From assembly GCA_045637205.1 (NCBI GenBank), contig JAZTYY010000041.1, positions 1-47,825 on the forward strand: a DNA stretch of 47,825 nucleotides. Reading direction: 5' to 3'. Of the stretch, positions 1 through 8,458 are shown piece by piece. The first letter of the stretch is position 1. Each line of letters begins with the position of its first letter. This stretch comes from RGIG4608 sp045637205 (GTDB lineage Bacteria > Bacillota > Clostridia > Oscillospirales > CAG-272). The notes below the pieces were generated by a model. That model was not told the DNA's origin, did not search any database, and saw nothing but the letters and a program-made list of their open reading frames with translations. A program made the translations under genes and the position numbers.

Positions 1-707
1 GAAAGCTTTTCGGTCATAATGTCCTCAAAAAGTCCGAACTGTATTCCAGGGAAAACCTTAAGAACACCAATCGGCACATTGTTAAAAGGCAAATATTCAA
101 GAACAGTTCCCTCTTTGTGCTTCAAAAGTGCGCTCTTATTATATTTAACCGTAATTCCAACCTCGGCAAGAAGCGGATAGTTGGGAGATTTGAATGCAAC
201 GAGTCCGTCTGCACTCATTTTGATTGCACGGTTACCACGAAGAAGTTTGCCCGAAAAATAGAGGCAAACCTCGTTTGCAACACCTTCACTTGCTATGAGA
301 ACGGAAGTTATAAGATTATCTCGTCCGTCGCTGCGAAGCTCGGAAAGTGGAATTTGCGAGCCCGTCAAAATTACAGGTTTGTTAAGTCCGCGCAAAATAA
401 ATGACAAAGCAGAAGCAGTATATGCCATTGTGTCCGTGCCGTGAAGAACGACAAAGCCACAGTAATTTTCATAATTTTCGTATATCACGCGCCCGATTTC
501 GTTCCACTCTTTGAGTGTCATGTTAGACGAGTCAAGAAGCGGATTCATTTCGTGAAGCTCCCACGCAGGAAAATCCTCACGAGAAAGGTCGGGAATGCTA
601 TGTAATTCCTCATCTAAAAATCGAGGTGCCGGACGGTAGCCCTGCTCCGTCTTTTTCATGCCGATAGTTCCACCGGTATATATAATTAGTACTTTTTTAT
701 TTTCCAT
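1..707 (-). CDS. ansA: Type I L-asparaginase, N-terminal 235 residues (gene runs off the left edge)
   Basis: Hydrolyses L-asparagine to aspartate and ammonia, probably in the cytoplasm because no signal peptide is seen. The reverse strand opens with ATG at 707-705 and stays open to base 1. The first nucleophile motif TGGTIG is at residues 11-16 (T11) and the second motif HGTDTM is at 89-94 (T91, D92), as in AnsA-type asparaginases. Whole family members are about 330-340 aa, so roughly the last 100 residues lie outside the window. A weak AAGGAAAA ribosome site precedes the start. The neighbouring pseudogene ends 17 bp upstream and is on the same strand. Family assignment is secure; type I rather than periplasmic type II is inferred from the missing export signal. 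Confidence 0.9.
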   Translation of the reverse strand, partial: MENKKVLIIYTGGTIGMKKTEQGYRPAPRFLDEELHSIPDLSREDFPAWELHEMNPLLDSSNMTLKEWNEIGRVIYENYENYCGFVVLHGTDTMAYTASALSFILRGLNKPVILTGSQIPLSELRSDGRDNLITSVLIASEGVANEVCLYFSGKLLRGNRAIKMSADGLVAFKSPNYPLLAEVGITVKYNKSALLKHKEGTVLEYLPFNNVPIGVLKVFPGIQFGLFEDIMTEKL

Positions 708-724
708 AAATTTTCCTTTGGAAT

Positions 725-1444
725 TTAATTAAATTTATTCTTCAATTCCCCATCATACCATTTTGGAATAATTGAATTAAAATTATCGTAATTTTCAAAT
801 GCTCTATGGCATCTTTCGACCATTCCGTCGATGTCATTTTGACCGAACTGCTCCGCCCATTTTATTGAAAAGAGTGCCGATTGGGCGCAATAAACAGCGA
901 GCGCACCCCAAAAATCGTTTGGTATTTCATCGTCGAAATATGCATCTATCTGACCTATAGAATACGGAATACTCACTTCAATTCCAAAGCTTTCGAGCTT
1001 GTAAAATTCTTCATAAGGGTCACCCACTTCCCAACGGTTAAAATCAATCACACCAATTTGTCCATCAGGCATATAAATAAGATTTCCGGGGTGAAAATCA
1101 CCGTGCTGATATACGGGATTTTCTTTCCAAATCAGGTCGATATTATTTCTAACGTACTCAATGGCAACCTCGTCATCAGGGACGCGAAGATAAGGTGTAT
1201 CAACGTATCTTTGCAGTTGAAACAACTTTTTCTTTTGCTTGGTTTCGGCAGGTATATCGCATTCATCAAGTGGAATTGAGTGTATCTTTTTCTAAATTTT
1301 GCCTGCTTCTCTGCCAAGCAAATACTGTTCTTTTTCTGGTAATTTGGGCAACACTTCTTCAAGATCCTTGCCCTCAACATAGGTCAAAAGCATATAACAG
1401 TTTTTTCCTTCGTTACAAATCCCAAAGTCAACAGGGCTTGACAT
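725..1444 (-). pseudogene. Aminoglycoside/choline phosphotransferase-family remnant, 5'-truncated with an internal amber stop
   Basis: The downstream 166 codons encode the catalytic half of an APH-fold kinase: Brenner motif HGDFHPGN, then the metal-binding motif VIDFNRWEVGDP. The same frame continues upstream through a plausible hinge region (YMLLTYVEGKDLEEVL...REAGKI) but is cut by a TAG codon near 1289-1291, between GKI and KKIHSIPL. The N-terminal lobe with the ATP-binding lysine is missing: homology stops at about 1444, exactly where the dispersed repeat at 1446-1600 begins. Two independent lesions, a lost N-terminus and an amber codon, argue for a dead gene. A translated C-terminal fragment starting at TTG 1225 is possible but would lack the ATP site. 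The original substrate cannot be told. Confidence 0.75.
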
Positions 1445-1445
1445 T

Positions 1446-1600
1446 GCCCCGAAAAACTTTAAACGTTTTTCTTTTGTAACGGGTCGTCGGGGACGTCGAC
1501 CCCTACAGAATTTCTACAGATCTTATTGGTATTGCAGCGAAGCTCCATAAAAAGTTTTTTGGTTACTTTTTTTCAAAAAAGTGACCGATAAATCAAAATT
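1446..1600 (-). repeat. Dispersed repeat family A, copy 1 (inverted relative to copy 2)
   Basis: Read on the reverse strand, this copy matches 3745-3900 almost base for base; I see only a couple of substitutions. Order of parts: a hairpin made of GGTCACTTTTTT/AAAAAAGTAACC, an A-rich stretch, GGAGCTTCGCTGC, and a GC-rich palindromic core GGGGTCGACGTCCCC followed by GACGACCCG. It lies between the pseudogene and the 3' end of queA and touches the truncated edge of the pseudogene. The left hairpin could also terminate queA transcription. Confidence 0.85.
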
Positions 1601-1611
1601 TGAACGATTAA

Positions 1612-2691
1612 TTATTCAATAAGCATAGCATCGCCAAACGAGAAAAATCTATATTTTTCCTCAACTGCGGTCTGGTATGCGCTCATCATCTTTTCTTTAT
1701 CGTAAAATGCGGAAACGAGCATCAAAAGTGTACTTTCGGGCAAGTGGAAATTCGTGATAAGGGCATCTACCGCCTTAAACTTATAGCCGGGGTAAATGAA
1801 AATTCCTGTATCTCCCTCGCCTGCAGGGATAAATCCATTATCGTGCGCAACGCTCTCGATTGTTCGGCAAGAGGTTGTACCAACACAAATGAGTCGGCCA
1901 CCCTTCGCTTTTCTTTCGTTTATAATGTCCGCACTCTCTTTTGTAACCGCAAAATGCTCGGTGTGCATAACGTGTTCGTCAATTCTATCCGCTTTTACAG
2001 GACGGAACGTGCCAAGTCCAACGTGGAGCATCACAGGAACTATTGCAACACCCATATCTCTTATCTTTTGCATAAGCTCGGGAGTGAAATGAAGTCCTGC
2101 TGTGGGCGCTGCCGCCGAGCCCTCTTCCCTTGCATAAACCGTCTGATAACGACTCTTGTCCTCAAGCTTTTCGGTAATGTAAGGGGGCAAGGGCATAAGT
2201 CCGATTATATGCAAAATCTCATAAATGTTTGAATATTTCTCTCTATCGTAATCGAATTTTATATATCGATTGCCTTCTTCGGTAATCTCAACAATTTCAC
2301 CGTAAAGTGCTCCATCACCAAAGACGAGCTTTGAGCCGATTTTTGCTCTCTTGCCGGGTTTAACAAGAGTTTCCCAAGTATCAAGTCCGTGGTTTTTGAG
2401 GAGCAAAAGTTCAATTTTTGCCTCTTCTCTGCCCAGGGCGTGACCGTAAAGTCGCGCAGGAATTACCTTGGAATCATTTATAACGAGAGTGTCCCCATCA
2501 CGAAGATAATCGCAAATATCAAAAAAATGCTTGTGGGTAATCTCACCGCTTTCGCGATTGATTACCATAAGACGAGAGGAATCCCTTGGTTCAAGTGGAG
2601 TTTGAGCAATAAGCTCCTCGGGTAAATCGTAATAAAAATCGGAGGTCAAAAGGTCGGTGTGTGCCTTTTCGTTGATAATAATTTTGTCCAT
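1612..2691 (-). CDS. queA: S-adenosylmethionine:tRNA ribosyltransferase-isomerase
   Basis: Transfers and isomerises the ribosyl part of SAM onto 7-aminomethyl-deazaguanine at tRNA wobble position 34, making epoxyqueuosine. The 359-aa product carries the family start motif YDLPEELIAQTPLEPRDSSR (about residues 22-41) and APTAGLHFT near residue 195. Family members are usually about 340 aa; the extra length is an N-terminal leader of some 15 residues before the usual TSDF start. ATG 2691 is preceded by AGGAC, so I keep it. The gene is monocistronic, divergent from dapA, and its 3' end adjoins repeat A. No other queuosine gene is in the window. Confidence 0.95.
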   Translation of the reverse strand: MDKIIINEKAHTDLLTSDFYYDLPEELIAQTPLEPRDSSRLMVINRESGEITHKHFFDICDYLRDGDTLVINDSKVIPARLYGHALGREEAKIELLLLKNHGLDTWETLVKPGKRAKIGSKLVFGDGALYGEIVEITEEGNRYIKFDYDREKYSNIYEILHIIGLMPLPPYITEKLEDKSRYQTVYAREEGSAAAPTAGLHFTPELMQKIRDMGVAIVPVMLHVGLGTFRPVKADRIDEHVMHTEHFAVTKESADIINERKAKGGRLICVGTTSCRTIESVAHDNGFIPAGEGDTGIFIYPGYKFKAVDALITNFHLPESTLLMLVSAFYDKEKMMSAYQTAVEEKYRFFSFGDAMLIE

Positions 2692-2744
2692 TTTTAGTCC
2701 TATCTATATCAATTTTCATTTTTCAACATATTATGTCATTGTAT

Positions 2745-2773
2745 ATTATACTATATTTTTTATAATTTTTCAA
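2745..2773 (-). promoter_or_regulatory. Sigma-A promoter for queA
   Basis: On the reverse strand TTGAAA (2773-2768), a 17-bp spacer and a perfect TATAAT (2750-2745) lie about 55 bp before the queA start. Confidence 0.7.
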
Positions 2774-2862
2774 TAATATTTTGGAATTTTTATATTCAGT
2801 ATTTTATGTGGTGAATTCAAAAGATTATATACATACCAAAAATCAACTTTGGAGATATAACT

Positions 2863-3753
2863 ATGAAAAACACAAAAAAGACATTGTTTGAAGGAGTATG
2901 CACAGCACTTATTACTCCCTTCAAGGACGGAAAAATTGATTATGACTCCCTTAAAAATTTAATTGAGTTTCAAATTGAGCAAGAAATTGACGCGCTCCTC
3001 ATTAACGGAACTACAGGTGAGAGCGCAACACTTACAGAGTGCGAAAAGCGAGAATTAATTTCTTTTGCCGTTCGTGAGGTGGGGGGACGTATGCCAATAA
3101 TTGCAGGAACAGGCTCAAATTGTACACAAAAAGCAATACATTTATCGCAATTTGCCTTTGAGGTGGGTGTTGATGCCATTTTAGTGGTAACCCCCTACTA
3201 CAACAAAGCGAGTGTTGAAGGACTAATCGAGCACTACGAAACAATTGCAAATAATGTTGACATTCCACTTATTCTTTACAACGTTCCCTCTCGCACGGGG
3301 GTTAATATTCCACTTTCCGTTTATGACAAATTAGCAAATCACAAGAATATAGTTGCGGTGAAGGAGGCAAATCCTTCTATTTCCGATCTTGCAAAGCTTT
3401 GCGAAAAATGTGCTGACCGACTTGACGTTTATAGCGGAAATGATGATTTGTTACTCCCCACACTCTCACTCGGTGGCAAGGGGTTAATATCGGTAATTTC
3501 AAATATTGTACCGAAAGAAACCGCCAAGATTTGCAAGCTATATTTTGAGGGCAAAACAAAAGAGGCTACCGCCCTTCAGTTGAAACTTTTACCACTAATC
3601 AACGCTATTTTTAGTGAAGCAAACCCCATTCCAATCAAGGCAATTATGTCCCACAAGGGATTTTGCAAGGAGGAATACCGCTTGCCACTGTGCCCGATGA
3701 ACGAGGATAAGAAAAAAGCGCTTTTTGAGGTGTACGAGAATTTCAAATTTTGA
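2863..3753 (+). CDS. dapA: 4-hydroxy-tetrahydrodipicolinate synthase
   Basis: Condenses pyruvate with aspartate semialdehyde, the first committed step of lysine and diaminopimelate synthesis. The 296-aa protein has the expected TIM-barrel active site: TTGES at 50-54, the tyrosine of LYNVPSRTG (Y139) with R144, and the Schiff-base lysine K167 in AVKEA. GGAGA precedes ATG 2863. It stands alone rather than in a dap operon and its stop codon lies inside repeat A copy 2. Members of this fold can also be N-acetylneuraminate lyases, but TTGES with the Y139/R144 set fits DapA. Confidence 0.94.
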   Translation: MKNTKKTLFEGVCTALITPFKDGKIDYDSLKNLIEFQIEQEIDALLINGTTGESATLTECEKRELISFAVREVGGRMPIIAGTGSNCTQKAIHLSQFAFEVGVDAILVVTPYYNKASVEGLIEHYETIANNVDIPLILYNVPSRTGVNIPLSVYDKLANHKNIVAVKEANPSISDLAKLCEKCADRLDVYSGNDDLLLPTLSLGGKGLISVISNIVPKETAKICKLYFEGKTKEATALQLKLLPLINAIFSEANPIPIKAIMSHKGFCKEEYRLPLCPMNEDKKKALFEVYENFKF

Positions 3754-3900
3754 TTTATCGGTCACTTTTTTGAAAAAAAGTAACCAAAAAACTTTTTATG
3801 GAGCTTCGCTGCAATACCAATAAAATCTGTAGAAATTCTGTAGGGGTCGACGTCCCCGACGACCCGTTACACAAGAAAAACGTTTAAAGTTTTTCGGGGC
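3745..3900 (+). repeat. Dispersed repeat family A, copy 2
   Basis: Inverted partner of 1446-1600, so queA and dapA sit between the two arms. It begins at the dapA stop codon with a GGTCAC...GTAACC hairpin that can act as the dapA terminator, and ends at TTTTTCGGGGC, beyond which the two copies differ completely. Confidence 0.85.
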
Positions 3901-3977
3901 GTGGGGCGGTTTTTCAAAAAAGCCCCACAATTTAAATAAACTATCTTCTCACCGATAAATCCCAATTTGTAACTTGA

Positions 3978-4014
3978 AATAAAAATAAAACTCCCCCAAA
4001 TCTCTTGGGGGAGT
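3978..4014 (-). terminator. Terminator of the TetR-family gene
   Basis: Stem ACTCCCCCAA/TTGGGGGAGT with a 5-nt loop; on the reverse strand it is followed by TTTTATTTTTATTT. Confidence 0.85.
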
Positions 4015-4024
4015 ATAATTTTAA

Positions 4025-4603
4025 TTATACAATCGCAAGCTCTCTTGCTATACAATAGCGAATAAAGTCAAAGTTTTCGGGTGTGTTTTCAAGATCTCCG
4101 CGTTCAAGCAAAAGTGTTGCCTCAAATACGATAGCTCGAATTACAAAGCTCTTTCTTCTTGCCTCGCGCGCTGAAACGTTGTTCAGCTTCATATAATGCT
4201 CAAGTTCAAGCTCAATAAAGTTTCTTGCGCTCTCAATATCGTTATGACTCTCATCGTCAACCTCAATATTATCAAGCATAATAATGGAACGATAATTGGG
4301 ATTGCCAACAAGGAATTTGATATAGAAAACACAAAGCTCAATAAGCTGCTGCTTTTCGTCATTTTTGTATATTTTATTTATCTCGGTCTTAAGAAGCGAC
4401 CACTGATGCTTAATGTACTGAATAATTTCAACTACAAAGCCCTCTTTGTTTTTAAAATAGTTATAGGGGGTTGCACATGAAACGTTGCACGCCACAGCTA
4501 CCTGACGAAGCGAAAATCCCGCAACGCCACAGTTACCTATTTCATCAATTCCGGCAAGTATTAATTTCTCTTTAATTGTTTTTCTTGCAAATTTGTTGTC
4601 CAT
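4025..4603 (-). CDS. TetR/AcrR-family transcriptional regulator, likely repressor of the shikimate operon
   Basis: A 192-aa protein with an N-terminal helix-turn-helix (about residues 26-55; FSLRQVAVACNVSCATPYNYF is a typical TetR recognition unit) and a helical ligand/dimer domain after it. I chose ATG 4603 because AAGGTG lies just upstream; an in-frame start 60 bp further up would place the start codon inside the promoter. It is transcribed away from the aro operon. Each of the two promoters is overlapped by a near-identical TTATCAnTGATAA palindrome, which supports autoregulation and control of the aro genes. The effector is unknown; an aromatic pathway metabolite is a guess from context only. 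Confidence 0.88.
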   Translation of the reverse strand: MDNKFARKTIKEKLILAGIDEIGNCGVAGFSLRQVAVACNVSCATPYNYFKNKEGFVVEIIQYIKHQWSLLKTEINKIYKNDEKQQLIELCVFYIKFLVGNPNYRSIIMLDNIEVDDESHNDIESARNFIELELEHYMKLNNVSAREARRKSFVIRAIVFEATLLLERGDLENTPENFDFIRYCIARELAIV

Positions 4604-4634
4604 GGGTATCACCTTCTTATTGATTGTCAACCCT

Positions 4635-4663
4635 ATTATATACAATTTTTTTAAAGTTGTCAA
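4635..4663 (-). promoter_or_regulatory. Promoter of the TetR-family gene
   Basis: On the reverse strand a consensus TTGACA (4663-4658), a 17-bp spacer and a consensus TATAAT (4640-4635). Confidence 0.85.
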
Positions 4664-4669
4664 TGATAA
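4657..4669. promoter_or_regulatory. Operator O1 (TTGTCAATGATAA) over the tetR -35 box
   Basis: 13-bp imperfect palindrome with one mismatch to O2. It covers the -35 box of the TetR gene promoter, where binding would block polymerase. Confidence 0.7.
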
Positions 4670-4695
4670 TTTTTAAAATTTATTTAAAAAATGTA

Positions 4696-4724
4696 TTGAC
4701 TTTTTGGGATAAAGGGAGTAAAAT
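4696..4724 (+). promoter_or_regulatory. Promoter of the shikimate operon
   Basis: TTGACT (4696-4701), a 17-bp spacer, TAAAAT (4719-4724). It lies about 50 bp before the first gene of the operon, aroQ-aroB. Confidence 0.8.
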
Positions 4725-4733
4725 AAAGAAAAG

Positions 4734-4746
4734 TTATCATTGATAA
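4734..4746. promoter_or_regulatory. Operator O2 (TTATCATTGATAA) at the aro transcription start
   Basis: Perfect palindrome of two TTATCA half-sites around one central base, 10 bp after the -10 box, so it covers the predicted start point. It pairs with O1 77 bp away. Confidence 0.75.
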
Positions 4747-4774
4747 TTATACATTTTTCTAAAAGAGGCATTTT

Positions 4775-6079
4775 ATGGACAAGCTTTTGTGTGCAAGAGA
4801 AAAAATAAATAGCGTCGATTCAAAGATGGCAAAGCTCTTTTGCGAGCGCATGGAAGCTGTTAAGGAAGTCGCAGAATTTAAGGCGGAGCATGCTCTGCCC
4901 ATTCTTGACGCGCACCGTGAGGCTGAGGTGATTGAAAAGAATGCTTCATTTATCGAAAACGAGAATATTAAGGCGCACTATATCAAATTTCTTAAAGGCA
5001 ATATGCAAATTTCCCGCTCATATCAGGCAGAGCTGTATCCTGAATTATCGAGCGGCGTTCTTTATGAAAAGGAGAATGTTAAGCGCATTCATATCAGTCT
5101 TGAAAAGGATAGCTATGACATTATTCTTGGCTGCGGAGTTCTCTCATCAGCTAATGAATATTTTGATTTGAACAGAAAGGCGCTCATTTTAACCGACAAT
5201 GGTGTGCCCTCACAATACGCGCAAGAAATCGCGCAAAATTGTCGTGAGGCATTCATATACACAATAGGTCAGGGTGAGCATAGCAAAAGCCTTTCAAACT
5301 TTGAATCAATTTTGAACTTTATGGCTGAAAATTGCTTCACAAGAACTGACTGCGTTGTGGCAGTTGGTGGTGGTGTGGTTGGCGACCTTGCAGGCTTTGT
5401 GGCAGCTTCATACATGAGGGGCATTGATTTCTATAACGTGCCCACCACTCTTCTTTCACAGGTGGATTCCTCCATCGGTGGCAAGGTGGCAATAAATCTT
5501 GGTGGCTACAAAAATATCGTTGGTGCTTTCTATCAGCCAAAATGTGTACTTATCGACCCAGAGGTGCTTCTCACTCTCGACATAAGACAAGTTCGCGCAG
5601 GTCTTGTTGAGGCGCTTAAAATGGCAACAACAAGTGATGAAAAGCTTTTCGAAATGTTTGAAAACGACGAGTACCTTAACGATATCGAGGAGGTTATCTT
5701 GCGCTCCCTTCTAATCAAGCGTGGAATTGTTGAACGCGACGTCAACGAAAAGGGAGAAAGAAAAATCCTCAACTTCGGTCACACAATAGGACATGCAATC
5801 GAAAGTACAACCGACCTCCTTCACGGTGAGTCGGTAGCACTTGGTATGCTCTATATGTGCAACGAGGGTGTCAAGGAAAGACTTTACACCATTCTTTACG
5901 AAATGGGCCTTCCCCTTGACACAAATATTAACACCGAAGCCCTTTATTCCTTCATTCTTCGTGACAAAAAGGCGGACGGTGACAAAATTACAATTACTTA
6001 CGTTAACGAGATAGGTAAGCCTGAGCTTAAAAAATTACCTATTGCAAATATCAGGGATTATTTAAATCCCCAAAATTAG
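4775..6079 (+). CDS. aroB: Fusion of chorismate mutase (AroQ class) and 3-dehydroquinate synthase (AroB)
   Basis: 434 aa, against about 350 aa for AroB alone. Residues 1-85 are an all-helical AroQ-type chorismate mutase with the catalytic set in register with E. coli P-protein: R8, R25, K36, D45, R48, E49, Q84. Residues from about 100 on are dehydroquinate synthase: GGGVVGDLAGF NAD-binding segment, SSIGGKVAIN, the zinc-binding glutamate in LVEALK, the first zinc histidine in NFGHTIGHAIE and the second in LHGESVALGM. The fusion joins step 2 of the shikimate route to the first step after chorismate on the way to prephenate. The gene leads the operon and is under O2. Both domains look active. 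Confidence 0.93.
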   Translation: MDKLLCAREKINSVDSKMAKLFCERMEAVKEVAEFKAEHALPILDAHREAEVIEKNASFIENENIKAHYIKFLKGNMQISRSYQAELYPELSSGVLYEKENVKRIHISLEKDSYDIILGCGVLSSANEYFDLNRKALILTDNGVPSQYAQEIAQNCREAFIYTIGQGEHSKSLSNFESILNFMAENCFTRTDCVVAVGGGVVGDLAGFVAASYMRGIDFYNVPTTLLSQVDSSIGGKVAINLGGYKNIVGAFYQPKCVLIDPEVLLTLDIRQVRAGLVEALKMATTSDEKLFEMFENDEYLNDIEEVILRSLLIKRGIVERDVNEKGERKILNFGHTIGHAIESTTDLLHGESVALGMLYMCNEGVKERLYTILYEMGLPLDTNINTEALYSFILRDKKADGDKITITYVNEIGKPELKKLPIANIRDYLNPQN

Positions 6080-6089
6080 GAGGCATTCA

Positions 6090-7181
6090 ATGAAAAATAC
6101 TTTTGGCAACGCCGTTAAAGTTACTCTTTTCGGCGAAAGCCATGGAGATGCTATTGGAATTGTCATTGACGGACTTGCTCCCGGCATCGAAATTGACTAT
6201 GATTTTATCGACAGACAGCTTGAAAGAAGAAGATCTAAAACCCACATTTGCACTCAAAGAGCAGAAACGGATGATTATAAAATAATTAGTGGTGTATTTG
6301 AAAATCACACAACGGGCACTCCCCTTTGCATTGTTATTCCCAATCGCGATACAAAGAGCTCCGATTATCAGATTTTCTCATCAATTGCTCGTCCGGGACA
6401 CGCGGACTACACTGCAAACTGTAAATATCACGGCTATCAGGACTTCCGTGGTGGTGGACATTTCTCAGGTAGAATAACCGTTGCACTTGTTGCGGCAGGT
6501 GCAATAATTCAGTCAGCGCTTGAGAAAAAGGGTATTTTTGTTGGTACTCACATTAAAAGATGTGCAGGCGTTGACGACAGAGCCTTCTCTGATTACGAAA
6601 AGGACATTAAATTTCTTCATTCATCCAAGTTCTCAATCCTTGACGATAGCGCAATGGAAAGAATTATCGAAAGCGCTTCAAAAATCAAGGACAACAACGA
6701 CAGCACGGGCGGTATTATGGAAACTGCAATCATCGGTGTGCCTGCAGGCGTTGGTGAACCTTGGTTTGACAGCATCGAAGGTATGCTTTCACACGCGATG
6801 TTCTCAATTCCCGCAGTTAAGGGTATTGAGTTTGGCACGGGCTTTGCTTGTGCAGATATGACCGGCTCACAAATGAACGATGAATTTTACGTTGCCGAAA
6901 ACGGTGAAATTTTAACAAGAAGCAACCATAACGGTGGCATCAACGGTGGCATCAGCAACGGTATGCCCATTACCTTTAATTGCGTTGTTAAGCCAACCTC
7001 CTCAATTTCAAGAAAGCAAAAAACAGTTAACTTTATTGACAAGGTTGAAACCGAGCTTGAAATTCACGGACGTCACGACTCCACAATCATTCCAAGAGCG
7101 TGCGTTGTTGCCGAAACAGTTTCAGCAATCGTAATTGCCGACCTTCTTGTTGGTCGATACGGAACTGATTACCTTAAATAA
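6090..7181 (+). CDS. aroC: Chorismate synthase
   Basis: Converts 5-enolpyruvylshikimate-3-phosphate to chorismate using reduced FMN. The 363-aa length is normal. Family signatures seen: GESHG at 15-19, RPGHADYT near 110, and HGRHD near the C-terminus. AGGAGG lies 6 bp before ATG 6090; only 10 bp separate it from the aroB stop, so the two are co-transcribed. Confidence 0.96.
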   Translation: MKNTFGNAVKVTLFGESHGDAIGIVIDGLAPGIEIDYDFIDRQLERRRSKTHICTQRAETDDYKIISGVFENHTTGTPLCIVIPNRDTKSSDYQIFSSIARPGHADYTANCKYHGYQDFRGGGHFSGRITVALVAAGAIIQSALEKKGIFVGTHIKRCAGVDDRAFSDYEKDIKFLHSSKFSILDDSAMERIIESASKIKDNNDSTGGIMETAIIGVPAGVGEPWFDSIEGMLSHAMFSIPAVKGIEFGTGFACADMTGSQMNDEFYVAENGEILTRSNHNGGINGGISNGMPITFNCVVKPTSSISRKQKTVNFIDKVETELEIHGRHDSTIIPRACVVAETVSAIVIADLLVGRYGTDYLK

Positions 7182-7219
7182 TTATATTATTCGCACAAAA
7201 TTTGAGAAAGGAGACCTCC

Positions 7220-8458
7220 ATGCAATACGGATTGATTGGTGAAAAGCTTTCACACAGTTTTTCAAAGGAAATTCACGAGTCAATTGCTTCATATAACTAC
7301 GAGCTTTGTGAAATAGCAAGGAATGATCTTGCTACATTTATGCAAAAACGTGAATTTTGCGCCGTAAACGTCACAATGCCGTATAAAAAAGAGGTTATTC
7401 CACATCTCGACGAAATATCGGATGTAGCAAAAGCGCTTCAGGCAGTTAACTGTATTGTCAATCGCGACGGAAAGCTATACGGCTACAACACCGACTATTT
7501 CGGCATGCGCGACCTTATTTTAAAATCAAAAATTAATATTTCAAACAAAAAGATATTAATTCTTGGCACGGGTGGTACTGCGCGCACGGCAAGTCTTGTT
7601 TGCAAGGACCTTGGCGCAGGTGAAATTCTGCTTGTCTCAAGAAACAAAAAGGACAACGCGATAACCTATGACGAGGCATATGCTTCACACAGTGACGCGG
7701 AAATTATTATCAACACAACACCCGTCGGAATGTACCCAAATTCCTACGCTTCCCCACTCGATTTGAGTAAATTTAAGGCTTTGAGCGCTGTATTTGATGC
7801 GGTTTACAACCCAATTCGCACACAAATCGTGCTCGATGCTAAAAAAATGGGAGTTTATTCTGAGGGTGGCTTGTATATGCTAGTTTCTCAAGCCGTACAC
7901 GCCATTGAGCTTTTTCTCGGCAAGGAGCTTGACGAAAGCATAACGCAAGAAACATATAAAAAAATTGCAAATCAAAAAGAAAACGTAGTCCTTATCGGTA
8001 TGCCAAGCTCGGGCAAAACGACAATTGGCAAAATTTTAGCCGAAGATTTGTCACGAAAGCTTTATGACCTTGACGATGAAATTGAAAAGCACATCGGCTG
8101 CACCATTGCCGAGTATTTCAAAAATCACACTGAAAAGGATTTTCGCGATATAGAAACTCAAATTACAAAGGAAATTTCGCAAAAAAATAATATTGTTATC
8201 GCAACGGGTGGAGGATGCATTCTAAGAGAAGAAAACGTAAATGCCCTTCGCACAAACGGCAGACTCTATTTTTTAGATAGAGATTTAGAAAATCTCACCC
8301 CAACGGACTCGCGTCCACTTGCCACAAAAATGGAAGCTATCAAAAAGCTTTATGAGGCAAGATACTCAATTTACACAAACGTATGTGACGTCAAAATTGA
8401 CGCAAACCTCACCCCAAATGAAGAAGTACAACTCATAGAAAAGGAGTTTTTAAAATGA
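7220..8458 (+). CDS. aroE-aroK: Fusion of shikimate dehydrogenase (AroE) and shikimate kinase (AroK)
   Basis: 412 aa with two complete enzymes. Residues 1 to about 250 are AroE: SHSFS shikimate-binding serines at 11-15, catalytic K56 in MPYKKEV, D92 in NTDYFG, and nucleotide-binding GTGGTA at 116-121. Residues from about 253 are AroK: P-loop GMPSSGKT at 260-267, DLDDEIE at 284-290, ATGGG at 328-332, and SRPL at 364-367 in the lid region. The start is ATG 7220, 6 bp after GGAG; an upstream TTG at 7202 has no such site. The stop overlaps the next gene by 4 bp (ATGA), so translation is coupled. The two domains catalyse consecutive steps 4 and 5. Confidence 0.95.
   Translation: MQYGLIGEKLSHSFSKEIHESIASYNYELCEIARNDLATFMQKREFCAVNVTMPYKKEVIPHLDEISDVAKALQAVNCIVNRDGKLYGYNTDYFGMRDLILKSKINISNKKILILGTGGTARTASLVCKDLGAGEILLVSRNKKDNAITYDEAYASHSDAEIIINTTPVGMYPNSYASPLDLSKFKALSAVFDAVYNPIRTQIVLDAKKMGVYSEGGLYMLVSQAVHAIELFLGKELDESITQETYKKIANQKENVVLIGMPSSGKTTIGKILAEDLSRKLYDLDDEIEKHIGCTIAEYFKNHTEKDFRDIETQITKEISQKNNIVIATGGGCILREENVNALRTNGRLYFLDRDLENLTPTDSRPLATKMEAIKKLYEARYSIYTNVCDVKIDANLTPNEEVQLIEKEFLK

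Noticed and set aside
117..404. 95-codon forward frame at the left edge
   Set aside because: Antisense to the conserved asparaginase gene.
725..1444. Amber codon in the kinase remnant considered as recoding (pyrrolysine or suppressor)
   Set aside because: The gene also lacks its N-terminal lobe, and I saw no other gene here with an internal TAG, so decay is simpler.
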